64,000 bases of DNA from Sinorhizobium numidicum (GCF_029892045.1 NZ_CP120367.1:186001-250000), one strand, 5' to 3'; shown: positions 36,142 through 45,940, numbered from the stretch's first letter. A program made the numbers and translations. Notes: generated by a model not told the origin, from the letters alone.

Positions 36142-36419
36142 AGCGGAGGCGGGCTCCCGTCCTATTTGGCGTGAAACGTGTCTTATCCGGCAAAAGGCGA
36201 GCAAATATTACAAGAAATTGAGCTGGCTAGCTGGCATCCTTCCTTTTGAATGGGACAGCAACCGCCTATATGGGCCCCCATCTGTGGTAGAGATCGTCAC
36301 GGTCGGGAAAACGCGTCTTTCTTTGCACGTCGGCGAATACCCCTCTGTCGGCCCGGAATGAACCCGGTCGCGACTGGACCTCTCGCAGCACAAGAGCAGG
36401 CATCTATTGGGAGGTGCGG

Positions 36420-37328
36420 ATGAATCATAGGACGGGAAGGGGAGAGGGCGTGGGCGCTCATTTCGGCTTGCCGCACACTCCATGTCTTTTGGCTCGACCG
36501 GTTCGTGATGCCAGATTTTCTGTGACGCGCTTGGACTGGCGGTTGAACGGGTATGCGAGCCGCCTGGTGTCCTTGCCGCCGGACGACGCCTATTTCCTAA
36601 TGCTCTATCTGAAGGATGCGCACCATTGCGACGTTGCTCCCGATGGTACGGAGAGCGAAGTTCGCCGCTTTCGGCAGGGTTCCGTTTGTCTCGTCGATCT
36701 GGCCCCTGGCGCCTGCATCCGCCTTTTCAGCAATCTCGATTCACTCGCTTTCCAGCTGCCGCGAGAGCTCTTTCGGGAAGTAGGCGAGTTCTCGGCTGCC
36801 CCAAAAGCAACCAGGCTTAGATGCCGGCGGGGTGAGTACGATGATGTCATGCGCAATCTTGGGGCAGCTCTTCTGCCGCTTTTTGAAAAGCAAGGGAGCT
36901 TCCACGCTCCAGTTCTGCAGCACATCGCAATCGCCATCTGTGCCCACCTGCTTCACGCTCATGGCGATCTTTCCGGTGAGCCGGGCTCCAGTACAGCGCG
37001 CCTCTCAGTCTGGCAGGAAAAGGCCGCCAAGGACTTCATGATCGACCATTTTGCCGATCACTTCCCGATCGCGGCAGTAGCTTCGGCGGCTGGTGTGTCC
37101 AGCCGTGATTTCATCCGAGGCTTCAAGGGCGTGACTGGCGAGACACCGCAACAGTGGCTCATGCGCCATCGAATTGGGCGTGCCAAGCAGTACTTCGCCG
37201 AGCGTGCATTGACACTCGTAGAGATCGCCACCCGATGCGGCTTCACCGACGAGGATCATTTCACCAAGGTATTCCGTCGAGTGACCGGCGCCACCCCGTC
37301 AGCCTGGCGGGCGCGCTGGCTCCAATGA
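36420..37328 (+). CDS. AraC-family transcriptional regulator (1 of 3)
   Basis: 302 residues from the ATG at 36420 (GGGAGG upstream; a GTG two codons earlier is less likely). The N-terminal effector domain is unrecognised. The C-terminal AraC double HTH runs from WQEKAAKDFMIDHFADHFPIAAVASAAGVSSRDFIRGFKG to the diagnostic IATRCGFTDEDHFTKVFRRVTG. First of three tandem, co-directional AraC genes of the same predicted length. Confidence 0.87.
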   Translation: MNHRTGRGEGVGAHFGLPHTPCLLARPVRDARFSVTRLDWRLNGYASRLVSLPPDDAYFLMLYLKDAHHCDVAPDGTESEVRRFRQGSVCLVDLAPGACIRLFSNLDSLAFQLPRELFREVGEFSAAPKATRLRCRRGEYDDVMRNLGAALLPLFEKQGSFHAPVLQHIAIAICAHLLHAHGDLSGEPGSSTARLSVWQEKAAKDFMIDHFADHFPIAAVASAAGVSSRDFIRGFKGVTGETPQQWLMRHRIGRAKQYFAERALTLVEIATRCGFTDEDHFTKVFRRVTGATPSAWRARWLQ

Positions 37329-37461
37329 TGGGAAGGGTAAATCGCTTGCGGCTTCGTGCGAACGAGTGTCAGCCCTGTATCCGTACCCTGAACTACTGTA
37401 GCATCCGACACACCATTAAACGGTGTTATCGCGCCTAGCCAGAAATCGGGAGACGACGCCG

Positions 37462-38370
37462 ATGGCCCTGCATGAAAGATTGAACGCCGCAAGCCATGGG
37501 CCGGACCCGATCGTCAAGTCAATTGCTGCCGGCGATATAATCGTTACGAGGACGTATTCCGATCGTTTCGATCTGGACGTCGCATCGGCCATCCCGTGCA
37601 CAGACGCATTTGGCGTCATTATTCAGCTTCGTGACTTCGATGCCCATCGGCTATGGCGACGTGGCCGATTGATCTACGAAGGCGGACACGCCAAGGCGTC
37701 GCTTGCGATCACCGATCTTCGCGATCAGTGGCAGTGCCATCACCTTTCGCCGTTCGACAATATCCGCTTCCATGTTCCGTTTTCCCGCATGCGTGCCTTC
37801 GCGGAAGAGGTCGGGCGTAGCGAATACACGGCGCTCACTTGCGTCCAAGGCCGCATAGATCCGGTCATGCATGGCCTCGCCCAGGCATTGCTGCCATCGC
37901 TCGACAACCCCGAACAGGCCAATCCTCTTTTTCTGGAGCAGATCAATCTCGCGATGCTGGCGCACCTCAGTCAAACCTATGGCGGGCTGCACTTCCCCGT
38001 GGATAAGAAGGGGACCTTGGCGCCCTGGCAGGAAAGATTCGCTACGGAATTTTTGGCTGCTCATTTCAACAAACCGTTCTCGATTGGAGATCTGGCTTCT
38101 CGCTGCGAACTGTCGCGTAGCTATTTCAACAAGGCTTTCAAGGAAAGCTTTGGGCGCACCCCTTCAAAATGGCTGACCGAATACCGGATCGCGCGGGTCA
38201 AGGAACTGTTGCTGCAGGACCTGCCGATAGCGGAGGTCGCGATCAGTTGCGGTTTCGCCGATCAGAGCCACATGACACGGGTCTTCACAAGTCTGACGGG
38301 TGAGACACCGGCACGGTTCAGACGAAAGAACAAGCCCTTCAGCGTGGCCTTGGATCAGCTCGGGGATTGA
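37462..38370 (+). CDS. AraC-family transcriptional regulator (2 of 3)
   Basis: 302 residues from the ATG at 37462 (GGGAG upstream), preferred over the 13-codon-longer TTG reading. The N-terminal domain has TDAFGVIIQLRDFDAHRLWRRG and a WQCHHLSPFDNIRFHVP stretch. The C-terminal HTH pair has IGDLASRCELSRSYFNKAFKE and VAISCGFADQSHMTRVFTSLTG. Same fold and length as its neighbours but clearly diverged, so the three are old paralogues. Confidence 0.87.
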   Translation: MALHERLNAASHGPDPIVKSIAAGDIIVTRTYSDRFDLDVASAIPCTDAFGVIIQLRDFDAHRLWRRGRLIYEGGHAKASLAITDLRDQWQCHHLSPFDNIRFHVPFSRMRAFAEEVGRSEYTALTCVQGRIDPVMHGLAQALLPSLDNPEQANPLFLEQINLAMLAHLSQTYGGLHFPVDKKGTLAPWQERFATEFLAAHFNKPFSIGDLASRCELSRSYFNKAFKESFGRTPSKWLTEYRIARVKELLLQDLPIAEVAISCGFADQSHMTRVFTSLTGETPARFRRKNKPFSVALDQLGD

Positions 38371-38590
38371 TCCCAGCGGCTGGCTCATATCATGCAAAAT
38401 ACGTGAGTTTCGTACAAGAACGATATCCCGGTCGCGGCGATGATGGGGCCATTCATCGCGACTCCGAGCACCATCTGGAGGCTGTCTCTTTAAACCGCGA
38501 CCCGCGTACTGCCTTGGTCCTGTGCCGATGCTTAGTGCGGTCGAAGCGGTCTACGCTGCAGGTAAGCTCAACTTTCAGGACCCAAAGGCC

Positions 38591-39499
38591 ATGACCGACG
38601 TCTCCTCGATTGCAGCAAGCAGAAGACCGCACGACAGTCTTGGTTGTTCTATGGACAGGCTAGACGACGACCGAATGCTCGAGGGTCGCGACATGACCTT
38701 CTATCGCAAGAGGTCGGCTTCGGCGCCGCCCGGCAGGGTCACGACGCCAGCGACCGGGCGTGGATATCTGGTCGGCCTTTCCGCAGCAGGCGGACACAGG
38801 CGCCGTATCTTCAAAGAACATCATTCGACTATGCATGATTTCGAGCAGAACGCCGTTTACTTGCGGAATTTCGCCGACGATTATCGCGCTGACCTGAGCG
38901 GTTCCTTCAACTTCATGCTGCTCGAAATCAATCACAACGCACTCGAGCGGATCGCCGACGCGGCGGACCTCAGAAGTGTCAGCGAGTTACGCCCCGTTGC
39001 CGCGCACCCAGATCCTGTGCTCGGCGGCATGCTGGGCGCCTTGTTTGCGACGGTGGATGGGCGCGCGGACCGGAGCGCCTTGTTTGTCGACCAGCTCTCG
39101 GTCGCAATCGGGCTTCATATTGTTCAGCGGTACGGCAACGGCCGCGGCGGGACGGCCGCGAGCGGACGCCGACTTTCCTCACATTGCCAGACAAAGATCA
39201 AGGATCTCGTCCAGGGCCGGTTGAATGGTGACCTGAGCGTCGAGGAGCTCGCTTCGGCCTGCAATCTGTCACAGGCGACATTTCTACGGGCCTTTCGTGA
39301 AACGATGGGCAAGACGCCGCATCGATGGCTGTTGCAGCAACGCATCGAAAAGGCCGTTGATTTGCTGCAGTTCTCGCAGAGGTCTCTCAGTGAGATCGCT
39401 ACCATCTGCGGCTTCGCGGACCAAAGCCACTTCACTCGCGCCTTTGTCCAGTCGATAGGCGCCACCCCCGGGGCCTGGAGACGAAGCCGGCAGTCCTAA
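38591..39499 (+). CDS. AraC-family transcriptional regulator (3 of 3)
   Basis: 302 residues if started at ATG 38591, matching the length of the other two; upstream in-frame starts (38522 or 38528) would add 21-23 residues without a better ribosome site. The N-terminal domain has RGYLVGLSAAGGHRRRIF and the conserved HDFEQNAVYLRNFADDYRADL, and the C-terminal double HTH has VEELASACNLSQATFLRAFRE and IATICGFADQSHFTRAFVQSIG. It immediately precedes the hydrolase-amidohydrolase-transporter genes and is the best candidate for their activator. Confidence 0.85.
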   Translation: MTDVSSIAASRRPHDSLGCSMDRLDDDRMLEGRDMTFYRKRSASAPPGRVTTPATGRGYLVGLSAAGGHRRRIFKEHHSTMHDFEQNAVYLRNFADDYRADLSGSFNFMLLEINHNALERIADAADLRSVSELRPVAAHPDPVLGGMLGALFATVDGRADRSALFVDQLSVAIGLHIVQRYGNGRGGTAASGRRLSSHCQTKIKDLVQGRLNGDLSVEELASACNLSQATFLRAFRETMGKTPHRWLLQQRIEKAVDLLQFSQRSLSEIATICGFADQSHFTRAFVQSIGATPGAWRRSRQS

Positions 39500-39747
39500 G
39501 TTGGGCGCTTGAAAAGAAGAGCGGTTCCCGTCAGGGAGCCTTGGGGGAGGCCAAGAGCGCGCTATGCGACGGTACGGTTGACACCTCTTACTGGTTCAAC
39601 TGAAGCAAGTGATCTTGCATCAATTCGTCCGGGCGCAGGTTTGGCGGCAATCAAAAAGTACAAAAGTCCCTCTTTCGTTACAAGAAATGGGCAGTCGTCC
39701 TCGGCATTGTGTCGGACATCAGCAACGAACCGAAAGAGGCCACTACC

Positions 39748-40398
39748 ATGACCGCGACACCGAACCCCGGGAAACTTCTCGTTTCGCCCAAGGATCACGC
39801 CCTGATCATGATCGACTTCCAGTCGCAAATGTCCTTTGCGACAAAGTCGATCGACGCTGTGCAACTGCGCAACAATGCGGCGCTGGTCGCCAACGCGGCT
39901 GCCGGCTTCGGCGTCCCGACGATCCTGACGACCGTCGCGGAAAAGAGCTTCTCCGGTCCCATGTTCTCGGAGATCACCGATGCCTTCCCCGGACAGCCGC
40001 TGCTCGACCGCACCTCGATGAACACCTGGGAAGATGCCGCGGTGATCGAGGAGGTCAATCGCATCGGTAAGAAGCGCCTCGTTTTCTGCGGCCTGTGGAC
40101 CTCAGTCTGCATCGTCGGCCCGACCCTGTCCGCGCTTGATCAGGGATTCGAAGCCTACGTCGTTGCCGATGCCTGTGGCGACGTGTCGGACGAGGCGCAT
40201 GAGCGCGCCATGGACCGCATGGTGCAAGCCGGAGTCCGTCCGATGACCTCGCTCCAATACATGCTCGAATTGCAGCGCGATTGGGCACGCACCGAAACCT
40301 ACGACATGACCACCGGCATCGCCAAAAAATTCGGCGGCGCCTACGGCCTCGGTATCATCTACGCCAAGACCATGTTCGGCGCCTCCGAAGGCCACTGA
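39748..40398 (+). CDS. Isochorismatase-family cysteine hydrolase (YcaC-like)
   Basis: 216 residues. Catalytic Asp is in LIMIDFQSQMSF, Lys in VAEKSFSGPMF and the nucleophile Cys in FCGLWTSVCIVGPTL. YcaC-type members hydrolyse amide or ester substrates, but the natural substrate is usually unknown. The ATG at 39748 (GAGG eight bases before) is preferred over the reading from 39709. First gene of a co-directional run with XapX, amidohydrolase, DoxX and MFS genes. Confidence 0.87.
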   Translation: MTATPNPGKLLVSPKDHALIMIDFQSQMSFATKSIDAVQLRNNAALVANAAAGFGVPTILTTVAEKSFSGPMFSEITDAFPGQPLLDRTSMNTWEDAAVIEEVNRIGKKRLVFCGLWTSVCIVGPTLSALDQGFEAYVVADACGDVSDEAHERAMDRMVQAGVRPMTSLQYMLELQRDWARTETYDMTTGIAKKFGGAYGLGIIYAKTMFGASEGH

Positions 40399-40485
40399 CA
40401 TTCACTGGGTTTGCTCAGCCGAGCACCGCTCCGGCCGCTCCCACGCGGTCGGAGTGGAGACGACCAATTGTTAAAGGGATTGACG

Positions 40486-40776
40486 ATGAAGATGTATCTC
40501 CTTTCACTCGGGGCCGGGCTACTCGTCGGTGTCATCTACAGCCTGCTCAACGTTCGCTCCCCGGCTCCGCCGGTGATCGCGTTGGTGGGGCTCTTAGGGA
40601 TCCTCGTCGGCGAACAGGCAGTGCCACTCGTCAAGCGCCTGATGTCCGGCAATCCGGTCAACATTTCGTGGTTCAATAGCCACTGCCTGCCGCATGTTTT
40701 CGGGGAACTGCCGACCGGGGCCGCCCATAAGCCTGTTGTTGCGCCCGACCAGCCGTCGGCACGGGAGATCAGCTAA
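40486..40776 (+). CDS. XapX-domain small membrane protein
   Basis: 96 residues. Two hydrophobic helices (YLLSLGAGLLVGVIYSLLNV and VIALVGLLGILVGEQAVPL) around the conserved RSPAPP give the XapX/DUF1427 signature. The C-terminus adds a hydrophilic NSHCLPHVFG segment. The start at 40486 has AAGGG upstream. The stop shares a base with the amidohydrolase start (TAATG), so the two are coupled. XapX proteins often sit beside isochorismatase-like hydrolases and amidohydrolases; their role is unknown. Confidence 0.87.
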   Translation: MKMYLLSLGAGLLVGVIYSLLNVRSPAPPVIALVGLLGILVGEQAVPLVKRLMSGNPVNISWFNSHCLPHVFGELPTGAAHKPVVAPDQPSAREIS

Positions 40777-42761
40777 TGCCGACCCGCCGCGGTTTTCTGG
40801 GAGCAGCGTCCGCCCTGGCGCTCCCTAACCTGTTCTCACCGGCGCGCGCCGCCTATGCCATTCCGACCTCAGGAGACAAGCCAATGAGGGCCGATCTGAT
40901 CCTGCACAATGGTCTGGTGACCACGCTCGACCGCACGAATCCGCACGCCACGGCGGTCGCCGTCAAGGACGGCAAGTTCCTCGAGGTCGGCCACGACAGG
41001 GACATCATGGCGCTTGCCGGACCAGGCACGAAGGTGATCGACCTCAAGGGCAAGCGCGTTCTGCCGGGCCTGATCGACAATCACACGCATGTCGTCCGTG
41101 GCGGTCTCAACTACAATATGGAGCTCCGCTGGGACGGCGTGCGCTCGCTCGCCGATGCGATGGACATGCTGAAACGTCAGGTGGCGATCACACCACCGCC
41201 GCAATGGGTGCGAGCCGTCGGCGGCTTCACCGAGCACCAGTTCGTCGAAAAACGTCTGCCGACCATCGAGGAGATCAACGCCGTTGCGCCGGATACGCCG
41301 GTCTTCCTGCTGCATCTTTATGATCGCGCCCTGCTCAATGGTGCCGCGCTGCGCGCCGTCGGCTATACGAAGGACACGCCAAACCCGCCGGGCGGTGAGA
41401 TCATCCGCGACGCCAGCGGCAATCCGACCGGTATGCTGCTCGCAAAACCCAACGCCGGCATTCTCTATTCGACGCTCGCCAAGGGGCCGAAGCTGCCCTT
41501 CGACTACCAGGTCAACTCGACCCGCCACTTCATGCGCGAGCTCAACCGTCTCGGCGTCACCGGTGTCATCGATGCCGGCGGCGGCTACCAGAACTATCCC
41601 GACGACTACGCAGTCATCCAGAAGCTCTCCGACGAGGGGCAGATGACGGTTCGTCTTGCCTACAATCTCTTCACCCAAAAGCCCAAGGAGGAGAAGCAGG
41701 ACTTCCTCAACTGGACCTCTTCGGTGAAGTACAAGCAGGGCGACGACTATTTCCGCCACAACGGTGCCGGCGAGATGCTGGTGTTCTCCGCCGCCGACTT
41801 CGAGGATTTCCGCCAGCCACGCCCGGACATGCCGCCGGAGATGGAAGGCGACCTCGAGGAGGTCGTGCGTGTGCTCGTTGAGAACCGCTGGCCCTGGCGC
41901 ATGCACGCTACGTACGACGAGACCATCTCACGGGCGCTCGATGTGTTCGAGAAGGTCAATCAGGACATGCCGCTCGAGGGGCTCAACTGGTTCTTCGACC
42001 ATGCGGAAACGATCTCGGAGCGATCGATCGACCGCATCGCCGCGCTCGGCGGCGGCATCGCCACCCAGCACCGGATGGCCTATCAGGGTGAATACTTCGT
42101 CGAGCGATACGGGCATGGGGCCGCCGAGGCAACGCCGCCGATTGCGAAGATGCTGGAGAAAGGCGTGCACGTTTCGGCCGGCACCGATGCCACCCGAGTC
42201 GCCTCCTACAATCCCTGGGTCTCGCTCTCGTGGATGATCACTGGAAAGACGCTCGGCGGCATGCAGCTCTATCCGCGCGCCAACTGCCTCGACCGCGAAA
42301 CGGCACTTCGGATGTGGACCGAGAACGTCACCTGGTTCTCCAACGAGGAAGGCAAGAAGGGCCGGATCGAGAAGGGCCAGTTCGCCGACCTGATCGTGCC
42401 CGACAAGGATTTCTTTGCCTGCGCGGAAGACGAAATATCGTTCCTGACGTCCGAGCTCACCATGGTCGGCGGCAAGATCGTCTACGGGGCCGGCGCTTTC
42501 GCCGATTTCAACGAAAATGACGTTCCGCCGGCAATGCCGGACTGGTCCCCGGTGCGCACCTTCGGCGGTTATGCGGCCTGGGGAGAACCGGAGGGCGCGG
42601 GCAAGCGCTCTCTGCGTCGGACGGCGATCGCCACCTGCGGCTGCGCCAGCAACTGCAACGTCCATGGCCACGACCATGCCGGGGCATGGACATCGAAGCT
42701 GCCGATTTCGGACCTCAAGGGCTTCTTCGGCGCACTCGGCTGCTCCTGCTGGGCCGTATAG
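40776..42761 (+). CDS. Tat-exported amidohydrolase (YtcJ-like) with Cys/His-rich tail
   Basis: 661 residues. The N-terminus MPTRRGFLGAASALALPNLF is a twin-arginine signal. The metal-dependent hydrolase domain has RVLPGLIDNHTHVVRG (HxH), a central ITPPPQWVRAVGGFTEHQF, later His in FDHAETISERSID and the metal Asp region VSAGTDATRVASYNPWVSL. A long C-terminal extension contains CGCASNCNVHGHDHAG and ends GALGCSCWAV, giving five Cys and three His. Exported YtcJ-type amidohydrolases act on formamide or amide bonds of unknown substrates; the tail may bind metal or a partner. Confidence 0.88.
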   Translation: MPTRRGFLGAASALALPNLFSPARAAYAIPTSGDKPMRADLILHNGLVTTLDRTNPHATAVAVKDGKFLEVGHDRDIMALAGPGTKVIDLKGKRVLPGLIDNHTHVVRGGLNYNMELRWDGVRSLADAMDMLKRQVAITPPPQWVRAVGGFTEHQFVEKRLPTIEEINAVAPDTPVFLLHLYDRALLNGAALRAVGYTKDTPNPPGGEIIRDASGNPTGMLLAKPNAGILYSTLAKGPKLPFDYQVNSTRHFMRELNRLGVTGVIDAGGGYQNYPDDYAVIQKLSDEGQMTVRLAYNLFTQKPKEEKQDFLNWTSSVKYKQGDDYFRHNGAGEMLVFSAADFEDFRQPRPDMPPEMEGDLEEVVRVLVENRWPWRMHATYDETISRALDVFEKVNQDMPLEGLNWFFDHAETISERSIDRIAALGGGIATQHRMAYQGEYFVERYGHGAAEATPPIAKMLEKGVHVSAGTDATRVASYNPWVSLSWMITGKTLGGMQLYPRANCLDRETALRMWTENVTWFSNEEGKKGRIEKGQFADLIVPDKDFFACAEDEISFLTSELTMVGGKIVYGAGAFADFNENDVPPAMPDWSPVRTFGGYAAWGEPEGAGKRSLRRTAIATCGCASNCNVHGHDHAGAWTSKLPISDLKGFFGALGCSCWAV

Positions 42762-42775
42762 GAAGGGACCGGGCC

Positions 42776-43231
42776 ATGACGACCATTTCGAAAGAAACGC
42801 GCGCGGCGGCTTATGTGCGGCCCCTTGCATCTCCGCCGCTCCGCTTCCTCGCGCTGCTTGCCCTGTGTTCGGCGTACATCCAGGGGCCGCTGATGAAAAT
42901 ATATGACTTCGGCGGCGCGATCGCGGAGATGAACCATTTTGGCCTGACGCCGGCTCCGCTGTTCGCGGTCGGGGTCATCGTCTTCGAACTCGCGATGTCG
43001 GCGCTCATCCTTCTCGGCATCTTCCGCTGGGCGGCCGCACTCTGCCTGGCAGGCTTTACCGTGGCGGCGACCTTCCTGGCGTTCCGCTTCTGGGAGCTGC
43101 CGTCCGGCATGGAGCGCATGATGGTGACCAACGGTTTCTTCGAGCATCTCGGCCTCGCCGGCGCGTTCGTCCTTGTTGCCTGGCACGATCTGCACGAGCG
43201 CACCGTTTCCGGAAAGATGCGTGCGCTATGA
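42776..43231 (+). CDS. DoxX-family membrane protein
   Basis: 151 residues from the ATG at 42776 (AAGGGA upstream). Four hydrophobic helices with the DoxX-like pattern: FLALLALCSAYIQGPLMKIYDF, FAVGVIVFELAMSALILLGI, WAAALCLAGFTVAATFLAFRF and FEHLGLAGAFVLVAW. DoxX proteins are often linked with oxidoreductase or thiosulfate/quinol functions; no such motif is visible here. Its stop overlaps the transporter start (ATGA). Confidence 0.83.
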   Translation: MTTISKETRAAAYVRPLASPPLRFLALLALCSAYIQGPLMKIYDFGGAIAEMNHFGLTPAPLFAVGVIVFELAMSALILLGIFRWAAALCLAGFTVAATFLAFRFWELPSGMERMMVTNGFFEHLGLAGAFVLVAWHDLHERTVSGKMRAL

Positions 43232-44826
43232 CGGACGCAGCAGCAACGACAAGTGGCTTTGCGCCGCTGCGCCAGAAGGTCTTCGCCGTCCTCTGGGTCG
43301 CGACGATCGTCGGCAACACCGGCAGTTTCATCCGCGATGTCGCCAGTGCCTGGCTGGTGACCGACCTGTCGGCTGCGCCCGCCGCCGTCGCGATGGTGCA
43401 GGCTGCCGGGACGCTTCCGATCTTCCTGCTGGCTATTCCGGCAGGGGTGCTTTCCGACATTCTCGATCGCCGCAAGTTGCTGATCGTCATCCAGCTTCTC
43501 CTTGCGGCCGCCAGCGTCTGTCTTATGCTCTTGTCGGCGACCGGACTTCAGTCGGTCAGCTCGCTGATCGCGCTCACCTTCGTCGGCGGAATCGGCGCGG
43601 CGCTGATGGCTCCCACATGGCAGGCGATCGTTCCCGAGCTTGTGTCGAAACAGGACGTCAAGAGCGCTGTCGCCCTGAACTCGCTCGGCATCAACATTTC
43701 CCGTTCGATCGGTCCGGCGGTCGGTGGCCTGCTGCTCGCTTGGTTTGGCGCGGCCGTCACCTACGGCGTCGACGTCATCAGCTATGTCTTCGTGATCGTG
43801 GCTCTGATGTGGTGGAGACGCCCCGCAACTCCAGACGACGGACTCTCGGAGCGCTTCTTCGGAGCCTTCCGCGCCGGACTCCGCTTCGCGAAGGCCAGCC
43901 GCGAGCTGCACGTCGTGCTGTTGCGCGCGGCTGTCTTCTTCGCATTCGCCAGTGCCGTCTGGGCGCTTCTTCCACTCGTCGCCCGCAATCTCCTCGGCGG
44001 CGACGCGGGCTTTTACGGCATCCTCCTTGGCGCGGTCGGCGCTGGAGCCATCGGCGGCGCTCTAATCTTGCCGAGGCTGCGGACACGTTTCGACGCCGAC
44101 GCGCTTCTGCTGGGGGCCGCAGTCGTTACCGCAGCAGTCATGGCAATCCTCTCGGTCGCCCCGCCGCAATGGGCAGCCATCATGGCACTTCTTGCGCTCG
44201 GCGCTGCCTGGATCACGGCGCTGACCACGTTGAACGGCGCGGCCCAGGCGATCCTGCCTAATTGGGTGCGGGGCCGCTCGCTGGCCGTCTATCTGACCGT
44301 CTTCAACGGTGCGATGACGGCGGGAAGTCTCGCCTGGGGCGCTGTCGCTGAGGCACTGGACATCCCGCTCACTCTCAATATCAGTGCCATTGGCCTTGCT
44401 GCAGCCGGACTCCTCTTCCATTTCGTCAAGCTGCCGAAGGGCGAGTCCGATCTTATCGCCTCAAACCATTGGCCCGAACCGTTGGTCGCCGCACCCGTCG
44501 ACAACGACCGCGGTCCCGTCCTCATCTTCATCGAGTATAAAGTCGACAAAACCGAGCGTCCGGACTTCCTGACGGCACTGGCGAGGCTTTCGAACGAGCG
44601 CCGTCGCGACGGGGCGTATGGCTGGGGCGTCACCGAGGACGCTGCCGATCCGGAGAGGATCGTCGAATGGTTCATGGTTGAATCCTGGGCCGAGCACCTG
44701 CGCCAGCACCGGCGCGTCTCTAAGGCCGACGCCGATGTCCAGCAAGAAGTCCGCCGCTTTCACAAGGGTGCAGAAGCGCCCGTCGTGAGCCACCTTTTGT
44801 CGATCAATCGTCCCCAGCAAACCTAG
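43228..44826 (+). CDS. MFS_3-type transporter with C-terminal ABM-like domain
   Basis: 532 residues. The first about 410 form a 12-helix major facilitator of the EntS-like MFS_3 group (TIVGNTGSFIRDVASAWLVTDLS; ISRSIGPAVGGLLLAWFG). The last about 110 (GPVLIFIEYKVDKTERPDFL ... FMVESWAEHLRQHRRVSKAD) resemble a small antibiotic-biosynthesis-monooxygenase ferredoxin-like fold. This fusion recurs in rhizobial and related MFS_3 proteins. Probable exporter of a small molecule processed by the co-encoded hydrolases. A degraded copy of its 3' end lies at 47045-47167. Confidence 0.88.
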   Translation: MTDAAATTSGFAPLRQKVFAVLWVATIVGNTGSFIRDVASAWLVTDLSAAPAAVAMVQAAGTLPIFLLAIPAGVLSDILDRRKLLIVIQLLLAAASVCLMLLSATGLQSVSSLIALTFVGGIGAALMAPTWQAIVPELVSKQDVKSAVALNSLGINISRSIGPAVGGLLLAWFGAAVTYGVDVISYVFVIVALMWWRRPATPDDGLSERFFGAFRAGLRFAKASRELHVVLLRAAVFFAFASAVWALLPLVARNLLGGDAGFYGILLGAVGAGAIGGALILPRLRTRFDADALLLGAAVVTAAVMAILSVAPPQWAAIMALLALGAAWITALTTLNGAAQAILPNWVRGRSLAVYLTVFNGAMTAGSLAWGAVAEALDIPLTLNISAIGLAAAGLLFHFVKLPKGESDLIASNHWPEPLVAAPVDNDRGPVLIFIEYKVDKTERPDFLTALARLSNERRRDGAYGWGVTEDAADPERIVEWFMVESWAEHLRQHRRVSKADADVQQEVRRFHKGAEAPVVSHLLSINRPQQT

Positions 44827-44837
44827 GAGAGAGTACG

Positions 44838-45807
44838 ATGACCACTCGCAGATCGGTACTTAAGGGAACGCTCTCCCTCATGCTGGCCGCCACAGCGATG
44901 ACGACACTTGCGCCGCTCGGCGCGGCCGCGAAGGCGCAGCAGTCAAGACCCAGGCTCCAGGCTACTATCGGATGATGCTGGGCGACTTCGAGATCACCGC
45001 GCTTTCCGACGGAACGGCGAAGTTTCCCGCCGAGACCCTCTACGCCGGTGGGATCAGGTCGCGGCGCTGCTCAACAAGGCATTCCTCGAGTCGCCGGTCG
45101 AGCTGTCGATCAATGCCTTTCTGGTCAATACAAATGACCGGCTGGTGCTTATCGATTCCGGTGCCGGAGGCTTTTTCGGCCCGACGCTCGGCAAGCTCGT
45201 TCCCAACCTCATCGCCGCCGGCTACCAGCCGGAGCAGATCGACGACATCATCCTCACCCATGCCCATGTGGATCACCTGGGCGGCCTCGTTGCCGGGGAA
45301 AAGATCGTCTTTCCCAACGCGACGGTTCACCTGAACCAGCGCGATGCCGATTTCTGGCTGAGCTCTGCCAACCGCGACGCCGCACCGGAGGCGAAAAAGG
45401 ACTTCTTCTCGATGGCCGTGCAGGCGCTTGCGCCTTACCGCGACGCCGGCCGGCTGAAGACCTTTGCCGACGGGACCGAGCCGGTGCCGGGCTTCAAGAC
45501 GATCCTGCGTGCCGGCCATACTCCCGGCCATAGCGCGGTCGCCATCGAGAGCAAGGGCCAGAAAGTGGTGTTCTGGGGCGACATCACCCACGGCGATGTC
45601 GTGCAGTTTGACGAGCCGGACGTGACGATCGGCTTCGACGAGGACCCGGCCGCGGCTGCAAGCGCGCGCGATGCTGCCTTCGCTGAGGCGGTCAAGGAGG
45701 GATACCTCGTTGCCGGCGCGCATACGCGTTTCCCCGGCATCGGCCATGTCGGCACGGACAGCGACAACTTTGATTGGGTACCGCTGAACTATAGCGCGAC
45801 GCTCTGA
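44838..45807 (+). pseudogene. Metallo-beta-lactamase-fold protein, two frameshifts
   Basis: An intact signal peptide is encoded in one frame (MTTRRSVLKGTLSLMLAATA). At about 44938 the homologous frame moves to KTQAPGYYRMMLGDFEITAL, and at about 45050 it moves again to DQVAALLNKAFLESPVELSI, which continues to the stop. The last frame keeps the zinc motif THAHVDHLGG, RAGHTPGHS and WGDITH. Each break looks like a one-base loss. The protein would be a periplasmic MBL-fold hydrolase of about 320 residues; as read it cannot be made whole. Sequencing error cannot be excluded, because the rest of the frame is well preserved. Confidence 0.8.
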
Positions 45808-45812
45808 TCCAC

Positions 45813-45853
45813 GGTTTCGGCGCCGCGCCCCTTCCGGACGCGGCGCCGAAACC
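45813..45853 (+). terminator. Strong intercistronic hairpin
   Basis: A perfect 15-bp GC-rich stem: GGTTTCGGCGCCGCG (45813-45827), an 11-base loop, and CGCGGCGCCGAAACC (45839-45853), followed by TGGCATTTT. The trailing T-run is short and offset, so it is a likely but not certain intrinsic terminator after the MBL gene. Confidence 0.65.
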
Positions 45854-45940
45854 TGGCATTTTCCCCCTGATCGCGGTCGTAGCCCCGGAGGCTTCGCGGC
45901 GGCAGTCTCTATCTCGAACCAAAGCAAAGGAATGGCTTCC

